A DNA stretch of 64,000 bases from JAMHWF01 sp964371405 (GCA_964371405.1 CAYJLV010000020.1:1-64000); one strand, 5' to 3'. Positions 51,808 through 61,060 are shown, numbered from the stretch's first letter. The notes: generated by a model not told the origin, from the sequence alone. Program-made: numbers and translations.

Positions 51808-54204
51808 ATGGATAATCGATTCTACAAAGCGTGCCGCACCAGGCGCGCAACGTCGCGCTTCCGAACTGCTCTCGCCTTGCCGCGCCTGCCTCGCTTTCAT
51901 TGCCAGCCGCACGCGCGTCGCAGCGCCCGGCGCTGCGCGCCCGCGATCACGATCGCGGCGCTCGTCGGCGGCACGGCGCAGGCCCAAGCGCCGGCACCCG
52001 CCGCGCCGGCAGGCGATCCGCGCAACCCGCCGGTGATCCTGCAGGCCGACCAGATCCGCGGTCGCCCCGACCTCGAAACGGTGCTCGAAGGCCACGCCGA
52101 GTTCCGCCGCGGCATGGTCTCGATCACAGCCGACCGGCTGGTCTACGAGCAGGCGCAGGACCTGGCGCGCGCCACCGGCAACGTGCGCGTGACGAAGGAC
52201 GGCAACGTCTTCAGCGGCACCGAGGCACAGATTCGCGTGTCGGACTTCGAGGGCTACTTCCTGCAGCCCACCTACTTCTTCGAGCTGACCCAGGCCGGCG
52301 GCACGGCCGAGCGCTTCGACTTCCTCGGCTCGCAACGCATGCGCGCGACCAGGGCCACCTACACGAGTTGCCTCGCCGACGGTCGCGGCAGCCCGGCGTG
52401 GCTGCTGTCGACCGACCGCGTGCGCCTCGATCTCGACGCCAACGAAGGCGTCGCCGAAGGCGCGGTGCTGCGCTTCTACGGCGTGCCGATCCTCGCCGCG
52501 CCGGTGATCAGCTTCCCGCTCACCGACGCGCGCAAGTCTGGCTGGCTGCCGCCGAGCCTGAACATCGACAACAAGAACGGCCTGGAAGTGCAGGTGCCGT
52601 ACTACTGGAACATCGCGCCGCAGCGCGACGCGACGATCACGCCGACGGTGATCACGCGACGCGGTGCGGCGGCCGACGTCGAGTTCCGCTATCTCGAGCC
52701 GCAGTTCGGCGGCGCCGTCGACCTGCGGCTGCTGCCGTACGACCGCCTGAGCGGCGGCTCGCGCCACGCGCTGAACCTGCGCCACGACGGCGACGGCCCG
52801 CTGGCCGTGCGGCACCGCGCGCGCATCCACCGCGTCTCGGACGACGACTTCTGGAAGGACTTTCCGCAGCGCATCGGCAGCCTGACGCCACGCCTGCTGC
52901 CCACCGACGTCTATGCCGAGCGCGGCTATGCGCGGGGCTGGGGCGCCTGGACGACGTATGCGCGCGTGCAGCAGTGGCAGGTGCTGCAGGTGGCCGATAC
53001 GGCGTCGCGCATCGTCACGCCGTACGAGCGTGCGCCGCAGCTCGGCGCGCGCTGGGGCGCGCCGGCGTCGGGTGGTTTCGAGTTCGCGCTCGAGACGGAG
53101 TACAACCGGTTCACACTGCCGGCCGGCACCGACAACCCGGCGACGCGCGCCACCGGTTCACGAACGCACCTGCTGGGCAGCGTGAGCCGCCCTTTCGGCA
53201 CGCCGGGCTGGTCGCTGGTGCCGCGGCTCGCGCTGAACGCGGCGCAGTACGACGTCGACCAGCCGCTCGCCGACGGGCGCACCTCGGCGGCGCGCGCGAT
53301 TCCGACCTTCAGTGTCGACACGGCGTGGACCTTCGAGCGCGACGCGCAGTGGTTCGGGCGCGCCTACCGACAGACGCTCGAGCCGCGGCTGATCTACGTC
53401 AACACGCCGTTTCGCGACCAGAGCCTGCTGCCGAACTTCGATTCGGCGCCGCGCGATTTCAACTTCGACTCGATCTACACCGACAACGCGTTCTCGGGCA
53501 TCGACCGCGTCTCCGACGCGCACCAGCTCACGGCCGGCGTCACGACACGCCTGATCGACCCGACGAGCGGCGCCGAGTCGATGCGTTTCGGCATCGTGCA
53601 GCGCTACTTGCTGCGCGACCAGCGCCTGACGCCCGACGGCGTGCCGACGACGCAGCGCTTCTCCGACCTGCTGCTGCTGGGCAGCGCGAACCTGACGCCC
53701 GCCTGGGGCGCCGACGCCTCGCTGCAGTACAACGCCGACACGCAGCGCACCGTACGCTCGATCCTCGGCGCGCGCTGGAGTCCGGGGCCGTTCCGCACCC
53801 TGAATGCGCGCTACCGCTACACGCGCAACCTCAGCGAGCAGGCCGAGTTCGGATGGCAGTGGCCCGTCTACCGGGCACGAGGCAGCGCCGGCCCGTCTGC
53901 GGCAGCGACGTGCAACGGATCCTGGTACAGCGTCGGCCGCATCAACTACAGCATGCGCGACAGCCGCATCACCGATTCCGTGTTCGGCGTCGAGTACGAC
54001 GCCGGCTGCTGGATCGGCCGCGTCGTCGCAGAGCGGTTGTCGACCGGACGCAGCGAAGCGACGACGCGTCTCATGCTGCAACTCGAGCTGGTCGGGCTGT
54101 CGCGCCTCGGTTCGAACCCGCTCAACGTGTTGAAGGACAATATCCCCGGCTACCGGCTGCTGCGCGACGAGCGCGCGGCGCCCACCGACCCCTCGCGCCC
54201 ATGA
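51808..54204 (+). CDS. lptD: LPS-assembly outer-membrane protein LptD
   Basis: A 798-residue protein that inserts lipopolysaccharide in the outer leaflet with LptE. A long basic N-terminus with a signal-like core (APAITIAALVGGTAQAQA, near 44-61) precedes the OstA jellyroll (about 75-200: LQADQIRG, LEGHAEFRRG, ADRLVYEQ, GNVRVTKDGNVFSG). The barrel fills the rest, with GYARGWGAWTTY and the C-terminal QLELVGLSRLGSNP. The ATG at 51808 is the only start upstream of the signal core. Its stop overlaps the surA start (ATGA). Confidence 0.95.
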   Translation: MDNRFYKACRTRRATSRFRTALALPRLPRFHCQPHARRSARRCAPAITIAALVGGTAQAQAPAPAAPAGDPRNPPVILQADQIRGRPDLETVLEGHAEFRRGMVSITADRLVYEQAQDLARATGNVRVTKDGNVFSGTEAQIRVSDFEGYFLQPTYFFELTQAGGTAERFDFLGSQRMRATRATYTSCLADGRGSPAWLLSTDRVRLDLDANEGVAEGAVLRFYGVPILAAPVISFPLTDARKSGWLPPSLNIDNKNGLEVQVPYYWNIAPQRDATITPTVITRRGAAADVEFRYLEPQFGGAVDLRLLPYDRLSGGSRHALNLRHDGDGPLAVRHRARIHRVSDDDFWKDFPQRIGSLTPRLLPTDVYAERGYARGWGAWTTYARVQQWQVLQVADTASRIVTPYERAPQLGARWGAPASGGFEFALETEYNRFTLPAGTDNPATRATGSRTHLLGSVSRPFGTPGWSLVPRLALNAAQYDVDQPLADGRTSAARAIPTFSVDTAWTFERDAQWFGRAYRQTLEPRLIYVNTPFRDQSLLPNFDSAPRDFNFDSIYTDNAFSGIDRVSDAHQLTAGVTTRLIDPTSGAESMRFGIVQRYLLRDQRLTPDGVPTTQRFSDLLLLGSANLTPAWGADASLQYNADTQRTVRSILGARWSPGPFRTLNARYRYTRNLSEQAEFGWQWPVYRARGSAGPSAAATCNGSWYSVGRINYSMRDSRITDSVFGVEYDAGCWIGRVVAERLSTGRSEATTRLMLQLELVGLSRLGSNPLNVLKDNIPGYRLLRDERAAPTDPSRP

Positions 54205-55523
54205 CCTCGATCAACCGCCCGACCGCCTGCGCCGCCCTGCTGCTTGCCGCCTGCCTCACCGCTGCCGCACCGGCACAGGCGCAACAGCGCCGCGCGGCGA
54301 CGCCTCGCACCGCCGACTACATCGTCGCCGTCATCAACCGGGAGCTGGTGACGGCGCAGGAGATCGAGTTGCGCGTGGCGCGCGCGCGCGAGGAGGCGCG
54401 CCGCGCCGGGCAGACGCTGCCGCCCGAGGCCGAACTGCGGCGCCAGATCCTCGACGCCCTGATCGAGGACCGCGTGCTCGTCACGCAGGCGCGCGACAGC
54501 GGCCAGAAGCTCGACGAGGCCGAGCTCGACCGCGCCGTCGCCAACGTCGCGGCGCAGAACCAGCTCACGCTGGCGCAGCTGCGCGAGCGGCTGCGCCGCG
54601 AGGGCATCGACTACGCGCAGTTCCGCAACCAGATTCGCGATCGCCTGCTCGTCGAGCGGCTGCGCGAGCGCGAGGTGCAGTCGCGAATCCGCGTCAGCGA
54701 CGCCGAGATCGACGCCTGGCTCGAGCAGCGGCGCGCCGCCGCGCCCGTCGAATACAACATCGCCCAGTTGCTGATCACGCTGCCCGAGGGGGCTGCGCCG
54801 GCCGTCGCCGCCGAGCGCCAGGCGCTGGCCGAGAAGGCACTGGCGCGCGCCACCGCCGGAGAGCCGTTCGATGCACTGGCGCGCGAGTTGTCGGAAGACG
54901 GCAACCGTCAGCGCGGCGGCGAGATCGGCCTGCGTCCGGCAAACCGCCTGCCCGACCTCTTCGTCGATCACGTGCGCACGCTCGCAGCGGGCGCGATCGC
55001 GCCCACGCTCGCGCGCAGCGGCGCGGGGTTTCACGTGCTCAAGCTGATCGAGCGCCGCGACGGCAGTTCGGCCGTCGTCACGCAGACACGCGCACGCCAC
55101 ATCCTGCTGCGCACGTCGGAGCAACTGAGCCGGTCTGCCGCAGCGGCGCGCCTGGCCGAGTTCAAGCGCCAGGTCGAGGGCGGGCGGCGCCCGTTCGACG
55201 CACTCGCGCGCGAGCATTCCGAGGACGGCAGCGCGCCGCAGGGCGGCGACCTGGGCTGGAGCTCGCCCGGTCAGTTCGTTCCCGAGTTCGAGCAGGCGAT
55301 GAACGCGCTGGCCGTCAACGGCATTTCGGAGCCCGTCATCTCGCGATTCGGCGTGCACCTGATCCAGGTCATGGATCGGCGCAGCGTCGCGCTCGACGCG
55401 CGCCAGCTGCGCGAGCAGGCGCGCAATGCGCTGCGCGAGCAGAAGTTCGAGTCGGCCTACAACGAGTGGGTGCGCGAGTTGCGCGCGCGCTCCTACATCG
55501 AGATGCGCGAGCCGCCGCTGTGA
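54201..55523 (+). CDS. surA: Periplasmic chaperone/peptidyl-prolyl isomerase SurA
   Basis: A 440-residue exported protein: signal peptide (LLLAACLTAAAPAQAQ), an N-terminal SurA chaperone domain (about 35-180), and two parvulin domains (about 185-285 with FDALARELSEDGNRQRGGEIG, and about 295-400 with ARHILLRTSEQ and FDALAREHSEDGSAPQGGDLGW). It escorts outer-membrane proteins, including LptD, to BAM. Translation is coupled to lptD. rsmA follows directly; the pdxA gene often found between them is absent. Confidence 0.96.
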   Translation: MTSINRPTACAALLLAACLTAAAPAQAQQRRAATPRTADYIVAVINRELVTAQEIELRVARAREEARRAGQTLPPEAELRRQILDALIEDRVLVTQARDSGQKLDEAELDRAVANVAAQNQLTLAQLRERLRREGIDYAQFRNQIRDRLLVERLREREVQSRIRVSDAEIDAWLEQRRAAAPVEYNIAQLLITLPEGAAPAVAAERQALAEKALARATAGEPFDALARELSEDGNRQRGGEIGLRPANRLPDLFVDHVRTLAAGAIAPTLARSGAGFHVLKLIERRDGSSAVVTQTRARHILLRTSEQLSRSAAAARLAEFKRQVEGGRRPFDALAREHSEDGSAPQGGDLGWSSPGQFVPEFEQAMNALAVNGISEPVISRFGVHLIQVMDRRSVALDARQLREQARNALREQKFESAYNEWVRELRARSYIEMREPPL

Positions 55524-55545
55524 CTCCCGCGCCGATGCCGACGAC

Positions 55546-56313
55546 TTGAAGCACATCGCCCGCAAGCGCTTCGGTCAGCACTTTCTGACCGACGACGCGG
55601 TGATCGACGCGATCGTCGCGGCGATCGCGCCGCAGCCGGGCGACGCGCTGGTCGAGATCGGTCCGGGGCTGGGCGCGCTGACGCAGCCGCTGCTGGCGCG
55701 CGCCGGGCGCCTGACCGTCGTCGAGCTCGACCGCGACCTCGCGGCGCGGTTGCGCCGCAACGAGCGGCTGAAGGTGATCGAGGCCGACGTGCTCGGCGTC
55801 GACTTCGGCGCGCTGGCGGCCACAGCAGGGCGGCCTCTGCGCATCGTCGGCAACCTGCCGTACAACATCTCGACACCGATCCTCTTTCACCTGCTCGGCC
55901 ACGTCGGTGCGGTGCAGGACCAGCATTTCATGCTGCAGCGCGAAGTCGTCGCGCGCATGGCGGCGCGACCCGACGGCAAGGACTACGGGCGATTGAGCGT
56001 GATGCTGCAGTGGCGCTACGACATCGAGGCGGTGCTCGACGTGCCGCCCGAAGCGTTCGATCCACCTCCGCGCGTCGACTCGGCCGTCGTGCGCATGCAG
56101 CCGCTGCCGGCGCCGGCGGGCGTCGACGCTGCCCTGCTGGGCGAACTGGTCGGCGTGGCGTTCTCGCAGCGGCGCAAGCTGCTGCGCCACACACTGGGGC
56201 GCTGGCTAGAAGCGCGCGGCACGGCCGCCGCCTTCGACCTGCAACGCCGCGCCGAGGAGGTGCCGGTGGCGGAGTACCTGGCGCTGGCGCGCGCCGTGGC
56301 GGCGGCGCCGTGA
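55546..56313 (+). CDS. rsmA: 16S rRNA dimethyladenosine transferase RsmA (KsgA)
   Basis: A 255-residue SAM-dependent enzyme that dimethylates A1518 and A1519 of 16S rRNA. HIARKRFGQHFLTD at the N-terminus, VEIGPGLGALTQPLL (SAM loop), the catalytic VGNLPYNISTPILFHLL, and FSQRRKLLRHTLG near the C-terminus. No ATG or GTG fits; TTG at 55546 gives the usual MKHIARKRFGQ start, 22 bp after surA. The open frame continues upstream inside surA without homology. Confidence 0.94.
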   Translation: MKHIARKRFGQHFLTDDAVIDAIVAAIAPQPGDALVEIGPGLGALTQPLLARAGRLTVVELDRDLAARLRRNERLKVIEADVLGVDFGALAATAGRPLRIVGNLPYNISTPILFHLLGHVGAVQDQHFMLQREVVARMAARPDGKDYGRLSVMLQWRYDIEAVLDVPPEAFDPPPRVDSAVVRMQPLPAPAGVDAALLGELVGVAFSQRRKLLRHTLGRWLEARGTAAAFDLQRRAEEVPVAEYLALARAVAAAP

Positions 56314-56497
56314 GATAAGGGAACAGCTGCCCGCGGGCCGCCGTCATCGATCGCCGAGCCGGGGCTCAGGCGGCCGTCAGCCACATCGACGTGTCGAACG
56401 CGCTGCTCATCAGCGGCATGTTCATGCCGAAGCTGCTGTTCGCCGCGCTCTTGCTCGCACTCTTGGTCGCCGGCTTGTCGGCGACGCTGGGGGCCAC

Positions 56498-56546
56498 TTC
56501 AGTAGCCCGCTCCCATGACCCGTTTTCCTGGGAGCGGGCTACTGAA
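56498..56546. repeat. Perfect 18-bp inverted repeat containing the barstar stop codon
   Basis: TTCAGTAGCCCGCTCCCA (56498-56515) and its exact reverse complement (56529-56546) flank a 13-nt loop. The barstar TAG (minus strand, 56539-56541) is within the right arm. Neither side ends in a T run, so it is not a standard intrinsic terminator. It may be a mobile palindromic element or an mRNA 3'-end stabiliser. The stretch 56314-56497, between rsmA and this repeat, holds no gene I can support. Confidence 0.8.
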
Positions 56547-56934
56547 AAGAATAGAAACACCTGAATGGCACCTTGCGTTCGGCCCAGAAGTCGGCCGCAT
56601 CGCGGAACACGTCGAGCAACTGCTCGCGCGCCTCGCGGTCGAAGCGTGGGCTGTCGGGCAGCTGTTCGAGAACGACGACGAAACCCGACTGCTGACCCGA
56701 CTTGTGCACCAGGTCGGTCATGCAGTCGTACAGCGCATCGAGGTTCTTGCCGAAGTGCGCCGGGAACAGGAACGCTTGCGCGATGCCTTCCAGCACGTCC
56801 TGTTTGGTCTGCGCGCTCTGCAGGTTTGCATAAAGGAAGTGCTGCCCGACCGCGCTGGCGGTCTGCATCAGATCCTCGACGCGATAGGCTCGGATCGATT
56901 GGACGATGTTCGGACGGACGGTCTGCAAGAGCAT
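56539..56934 (-). CDS. Barstar-family ribonuclease inhibitor
   Basis: A 131-residue cytoplasmic inhibitor. The barstar core is clear: FPAHFGKNLDALYDCMTDLV (the helix that plugs the RNase active site) and FVVVLEQLPDSPRFDREAREQLLDVFRDAADFWAERKVPF. It has an extended N-terminal segment of about 40 residues relative to the B. amyloliquefaciens protein. A good AGGAGG site precedes the ATG. It follows the RNase gene by 45 bp on the same strand, the expected partner arrangement. Confidence 0.93.
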   Translation of the reverse strand: MLLQTVRPNIVQSIRAYRVEDLMQTASAVGQHFLYANLQSAQTKQDVLEGIAQAFLFPAHFGKNLDALYDCMTDLVHKSGQQSGFVVVLEQLPDSPRFDREAREQLLDVFRDAADFWAERKVPFRCFYSFQ

Positions 56935-56979
56935 GGTCGCGATCCTCCTGTGGTCAATGAAACGGGACTGCCTCGACGC

Positions 56980-57402
56980 TCACGGAACGATCCTCCGGTA
57001 GCTCGCGTAGTGGTCGTCGGTGTAGTAGCAGGCTTCCGGTTCCCGGGGTCGGTGGCCGCCGCACACAATGCGTCGCGCGCCCCGATCCCGCGCTCCGAAG
57101 GTCCGCACCGTGTACTCGCGGTAGTAGCCGCGCGTCCTGGCGGGCAGCAGCCGTTCGCGGTTGGCGAACACGCTGCCGTCCTTCGAATATGGAAACGGGC
57201 CGCCCGAACGGATCCGTTCGTGCGTGGCTTTCGCTTCCCGAGGCAGTTCGGCCAGCGCGGCGACCTCGATATGAGGCGCCGACTCCTTGGCACGGGCTGT
57301 CTCGGGCAGCGCTCCGGTCGATACCACCAGCGCCGCGACGGAGATAGCAAGCCCCAACTTGCGCAGAGGCCAGCCTCCGAGCGACGCACCGGAGACAAAC
57401 AC
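56980..57402 (-). CDS. Secreted barnase-type (N1/T1) guanyl-specific ribonuclease
   Basis: A 140-residue exported RNase. The signal peptide core is LAISVAALVVSTGALPETARA (about 18-38). The mature enzyme has GPFPYSKDGSVFANRERLLP, then YYREYTVRT with the general-base Glu, ARRIVCGG with the catalytic Arg, and YYTDDHYASYRRI with the catalytic His, matching the barnase Glu/Arg/His set. Two cysteines (IVCGG and EACYY) could form a disulfide. GTG start. Barstar downstream protects the producer. Confidence 0.92.
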   Translation of the reverse strand: MFVSGASLGGWPLRKLGLAISVAALVVSTGALPETARAKESAPHIEVAALAELPREAKATHERIRSGGPFPYSKDGSVFANRERLLPARTRGYYREYTVRTFGARDRGARRIVCGGHRPREPEACYYTDDHYASYRRIVP

Positions 57403-57539
57403 GGGTTTTCCCTGAAACTCGAAGCGGCAATGGTACCGGAGCGGTCACCAAATCTCAAGCCGCTGCCTCATAAAAGGGCAGTATCGAGAGGAATTAAGTA
57501 TCTGCTTACACTCCTTCGAAGTTGCAGAATAACTTGATC

Positions 57540-59834
57540 TCAACGTGCGGCGTTTGCGTCAGCGACGGTCAACGCGGACAGGTTGACGATACGCCGAACG
57601 GTGGCCGACGGCGTCAGGATATGCACCGGCTTGGCGGCGCCGAGCAGCACGGGGCCGATTGCGATGCCGCTGCCGGCCGCCGTTTTCAGCAGGTTGTAGG
57701 CGATGTTGGCGGCGTCGATGTTGGGCAACACCAGCAGGTTGGCCTCGCCCTCGAGCGTGCCGCGCGGCATCAGCTGGCGGCGGTAGTCGGCGTCGAGCGC
57801 GGCATCTCCGTGCATCTCGCCGTCGATCTCGAGCCACGGGGCGCGCTGGCGCACGAGCGCCAGCGCATCGCGCATCTTGACCGCCGACGGCTGGTTGCTC
57901 GAACCGAAATTGGAATGCGACAGCAGCGCCGCCTTCGGCACCACGCCGAAGCGCTTCAGCTCCTCGGCCGCGAGCACCGTGATCTCGGCGAGCTGCTCGG
58001 GCGTCGGGTCGTAGTTGACGTGGGTGTCGACGAGGAAGACCTGGCGCGTCGGCAGGATCACGCCGTTCATGCAGGCGTAGGTGCCGACACCTTCGCGCCG
58101 GCCGATGACCTGGTCGATGTACTGCAGGTGCATCGCCGTCGTGCCCCAGGTACCGCACAGCATGCCGTCGACTTCGCCCTTGGCCAGCAACATCGCACCG
58201 ATCAGCGTCAGGCGGCGGCGCATCTCGATCTTGGCGAACTGCGCCGTGACGCCCTTGCGCTCCGTCATGCGGTGGTAGGTCTGCCAGTAGTCGCGATAAC
58301 GGTGGTCGTGCTCCGTATTGACGACGTCATAGTCGCGCCCGGCGACCAGGCGCAGGCTGAACTTCTCGCAGCGCTGCGCGATCACGTCGGGGCGCCCGAC
58401 CAGCGTCGGCCGCACCAGGCCCTCGTCGAGCACGACCTGCACGGCGCGCAGCACGCGCTCCTCCTCGCCTTCGCAGTAGACGACGCGCTTGTGCTGCGCA
58501 CGCTTGGCAAGCGTGAAGATCGGCTTCATCGTCGTGCCCGAGGCGTAGACGAAAGCCTGCAGCTTCTGCCGGTAGGCCTCGAAGTCTGCGATCGGCCGCA
58601 GCGCGACGCCGCTGTCGGCGGCCGCCTTCGCCACCGCCGGCGCGATGCGCATCATCAGCCGCGGGTCGAACGGCTTGGGGATCAGGTACTCGGGGCCGAA
58701 GCTGAGCGTCGCGCCGGCGTAGGCAGCGGCGACGACTTCGCTCGCCTCGGCCTGCGCCAGATCGGCCAGCGCGCGCACGGCGGCGATCTCCATCCCGTCC
58801 GTGATCGTCGTCGCGCCCGAGTCGAGCGCGCCGCGGAAGATGTACGGGAAGCACAGGACGTTGTTGACCTGGTTCGGATAGTCGGTGCGCCCGGTGGCCA
58901 TCACGGCGTCGTCGCGCACCGCCTGCACCTCCTCCGGCATGATCTCGGGCATCGGGTTGGCGAGGGCGAAGATCAACGGCCTGGGCGCCATCTGCGCGAC
59001 CATCTGCGGCTTCAGCACGCCGCCTGCCGACAGCCCGAGGAACACGTCGGCGCCGGCAATTACTTCGGCCAGCGTGCGCATCGCCGTCGGCTGCGCGAAC
59101 AGCGCCTTGTCGGGGTCCATCAGCTCGGTGCGCCCCTCGTAGACGAGGCCGACGAGATCGGTGACCCAGACGTTCTCGCGCGGCAGGCCGAGCTTGACCA
59201 GCAGCTGCAGGCAGGCGAGCGCCGCAGCGCCGGCGCCCGAGACGACGAACTTGACCTGCCGGATGTCCTTGCCGACGACCTTCAGGCCATTGAGCAGCGC
59301 CGCGCCGACGACGATGGCCGTGCCGTGCTGATCGTCGTGGAACACGGGGATCTTCAGCCGCTCGCGCAGCTTGCGCTCGACGTAGAAGCAGTCGGGCGCC
59401 TTGATGTCCTCGAGGTTGACGCCGCCGAAGGTCGGCTCCAGCGCGGCAATGATGTCGACCAGCTTGTCGGGATTGGTCTCGTTGACCTCGAGGTCGAACA
59501 CGTCGATGCCGGCGAACTTCTTGAACAGTACGCCCTTGCCTTCCATCACCGGCTTGGCGGCCAGCGGGCCGATATCGCCCAAGCCCAGCACGGCCGTGCC
59601 GTTGGTGATGACGGCGACGAGGTTGCCGCGCGACGTGTAGCGAAACGCGTTGACCGGATCGGCGACGATCTCCTCGCAGGCCGCGGCGACGCCCGGCGAA
59701 TAGGCGAGGGCGAGATCGCGCTGATTGGTGAGCTGCTTGGTCGCCATGATCGCGACCTTGCCCGGCGTCGGAAACTCGTGATACTCGAGCGCCTGGCGCC
59801 GCAGTTCGGCGCGCTTTTCGTCGTAGGTGGCCAT
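57540..59834 (-). CDS. maeB: NADP-dependent malic enzyme with C-terminal phosphotransacetylase-like domain
   Basis: A 764-residue MaeB-type enzyme converting malate to pyruvate, CO2 and NADPH. The malic enzyme part (1-430) shows DLALAYSPGVAAACEEI, VITNGTAVLGLGDIGPLA, VFHDDQHGTAIVV, VVSGAGAAALACLQLL and FALANPMPEIMPEE. The rest is a PTA_PTB domain (VVYCEGEEERVLRA, VDGMLCGTWGTTAMHL, GPVLLGAAKPVHILTPSATVRR), often non-catalytic and regulatory (acetyl-CoA sensing). The ATG at 59834 is preferred; another in-frame ATG lies 15 bp upstream. With pckG it links the TCA cycle to phosphoenolpyruvate/pyruvate. Confidence 0.95.
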   Translation of the reverse strand: MATYDEKRAELRRQALEYHEFPTPGKVAIMATKQLTNQRDLALAYSPGVAAACEEIVADPVNAFRYTSRGNLVAVITNGTAVLGLGDIGPLAAKPVMEGKGVLFKKFAGIDVFDLEVNETNPDKLVDIIAALEPTFGGVNLEDIKAPDCFYVERKLRERLKIPVFHDDQHGTAIVVGAALLNGLKVVGKDIRQVKFVVSGAGAAALACLQLLVKLGLPRENVWVTDLVGLVYEGRTELMDPDKALFAQPTAMRTLAEVIAGADVFLGLSAGGVLKPQMVAQMAPRPLIFALANPMPEIMPEEVQAVRDDAVMATGRTDYPNQVNNVLCFPYIFRGALDSGATTITDGMEIAAVRALADLAQAEASEVVAAAYAGATLSFGPEYLIPKPFDPRLMMRIAPAVAKAAADSGVALRPIADFEAYRQKLQAFVYASGTTMKPIFTLAKRAQHKRVVYCEGEEERVLRAVQVVLDEGLVRPTLVGRPDVIAQRCEKFSLRLVAGRDYDVVNTEHDHRYRDYWQTYHRMTERKGVTAQFAKIEMRRRLTLIGAMLLAKGEVDGMLCGTWGTTAMHLQYIDQVIGRREGVGTYACMNGVILPTRQVFLVDTHVNYDPTPEQLAEITVLAAEELKRFGVVPKAALLSHSNFGSSNQPSAVKMRDALALVRQRAPWLEIDGEMHGDAALDADYRRQLMPRGTLEGEANLLVLPNIDAANIAYNLLKTAAGSGIAIGPVLLGAAKPVHILTPSATVRRIVNLSALTVADANAAR

Positions 59835-59986
59835 TGTCGACTCTCGCATGGGGGCCGCTGCGGGGCCCGCTGCGGCCGGGCGGTCATTGTAGGAGCAGGG
59901 TTGCACCGGCCGCAGGCGAGTGGGTGGGTGATGTGAAGGACAATCGCCGCGCATGAGCCAACTGCGTCAACCAACGCGCCGCGGGC

Positions 59987-60095
59987 CGAGCGCCGTGCCT
60001 CTCTCAAGCCGGCCCGCATCCCAAGGGCCACGTAGGGGCCCCTCGTCGCCCCTGGGGATAGGCCGACGTACCCGGCGGCCGAGGGGCTGTCATTC
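59987..60095 (+). repeat. GC-rich palindrome-bearing repeat before thiL, possibly family B
   Basis: CTCTCTCAAGCCGGCCCGC, an inner AGGGGCCCCT palindrome, then GACGTACCCGGCGGCCGAGGGG and GCTGTCATTCATG. The right part resembles the ends of the repeats at 1692-1767 and 62189-62263. It fills most of the maeB-thiL gap (59835-60095) and ends at the thiL start codon. Confidence 0.5.
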
Positions 60096-61055
60096 ATGAG
60101 CCTGGGCGAATTCGAACTGATCGAGCGCTATTTCGCGCGGCCGTCGCGGCGCGCCGTGCTCGGCAACGGCGACGACTGCGCGCTGCTCGCGCCGGCCCCC
60201 GGCATGGTGCTCGCGACATCGACCGACATGCTGGTCGAAGGCCGGCACTTCCTGCCGACGGTGGCGCCCGAACGGCTCGGCCACAAGGCGCTCGCCGTGA
60301 ACCTGTCGGACCTCGCAGCCTGCGGCGCGCAGCCGCTGGCCTTCACGCTCGCGCTGGCGCTGCCGCGCGCCGACGAGGACTTCCTCGCCGGTTTCGCGCG
60401 CGGCCTGTTTGCGCTGGCCGACGCGCACGACTGCGAGCTCGTCGGCGGCGACACGACGGCCGGCCCGCTGACGATCTCGATCAGCGTGTTCGGCGAGGTG
60501 CCGCCAGCCGCCGCACTGCTGCGCAGCGGCGCGCGCGCCGGCGACGACGTCTGGGTCAGCGGCACGCTTGGCGATGCGCGGCTCGCGCTGGAAGCGTTCC
60601 GCGGCCGCATCGCGCTCGACGCCACGGGATTCGAGGCGGTGCGCCGCGCGATGGAACAGCCGCATCCGCGCGTCTCGCTCGGCGTCGCGCTGCGCGGCAT
60701 TGCGAACAGCGCGATCGACGTGTCCGACGGGCTGCACGGCGACTTGTCGCACCTGCTGCGCCGCTCCAGCGTCGGCGCGACGATCGACGCCGATGCGCTG
60801 CCGGCCAGCAGCGTGCTGCGCGCCCAACCCGACGCGATGCAGCGGCTGTGCACGCTGACCGGCGGCGACGACTACGAGCTCGCCTTCACCGCGGCGCCGG
60901 CGCAGCGTGATGCAGTCTTTGCAGCGGGCGAACGTGCCGACGTCGCAGTCACGCGCATCGGCCGCATCGATGCCGAGCCGGGACTGCGTTGCACCGACCG
61001 CGCGGGACGCGCCGTCGCGCCGGCCGGCCCCTCGTTCGATCACTTCAGGTCATGA
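60096..61055 (+). CDS. thiL: Thiamine-monophosphate kinase
   Basis: A 319-residue enzyme that phosphorylates thiamine monophosphate to the active diphosphate. GEFELIERYFARP, LGNGDDCALL, TDMLVEGRHFLP, AVNLSDLAACGAQP, LVGGDTTAGPLTISISVFGE and AIDVSDGLHGDL are the PurM-like/ThiL blocks that bind ATP and magnesium. It leads the thiL-pgpA-pncC run, a common betaproteobacterial order. Confidence 0.96.
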   Translation: MSLGEFELIERYFARPSRRAVLGNGDDCALLAPAPGMVLATSTDMLVEGRHFLPTVAPERLGHKALAVNLSDLAACGAQPLAFTLALALPRADEDFLAGFARGLFALADAHDCELVGGDTTAGPLTISISVFGEVPPAAALLRSGARAGDDVWVSGTLGDARLALEAFRGRIALDATGFEAVRRAMEQPHPRVSLGVALRGIANSAIDVSDGLHGDLSHLLRRSSVGATIDADALPASSVLRAQPDAMQRLCTLTGGDDYELAFTAAPAQRDAVFAAGERADVAVTRIGRIDAEPGLRCTDRAGRAVAPAGPSFDHFRS

Positions 61056-61060
61056 GCGCG

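Noticed and set aside
51831..54200. Upstream extension of the surA frame through lptD (1230 codons in total)
   Set aside because: The part before 54201 is out of frame with lptD and shows no family similarity; SurA's signal peptide starts at 54201.
56366..56560. 64-codon minus-strand ORF between rsmA and barstar
   Set aside because: It overlaps the palindrome and the barstar end, has no ribosome site or homology, and is probably chance.
57522..59936. 804-codon plus-strand frame over maeB
   Set aside because: Antisense shadow of the malic enzyme gene, almost the same extent and no recognisable domain.
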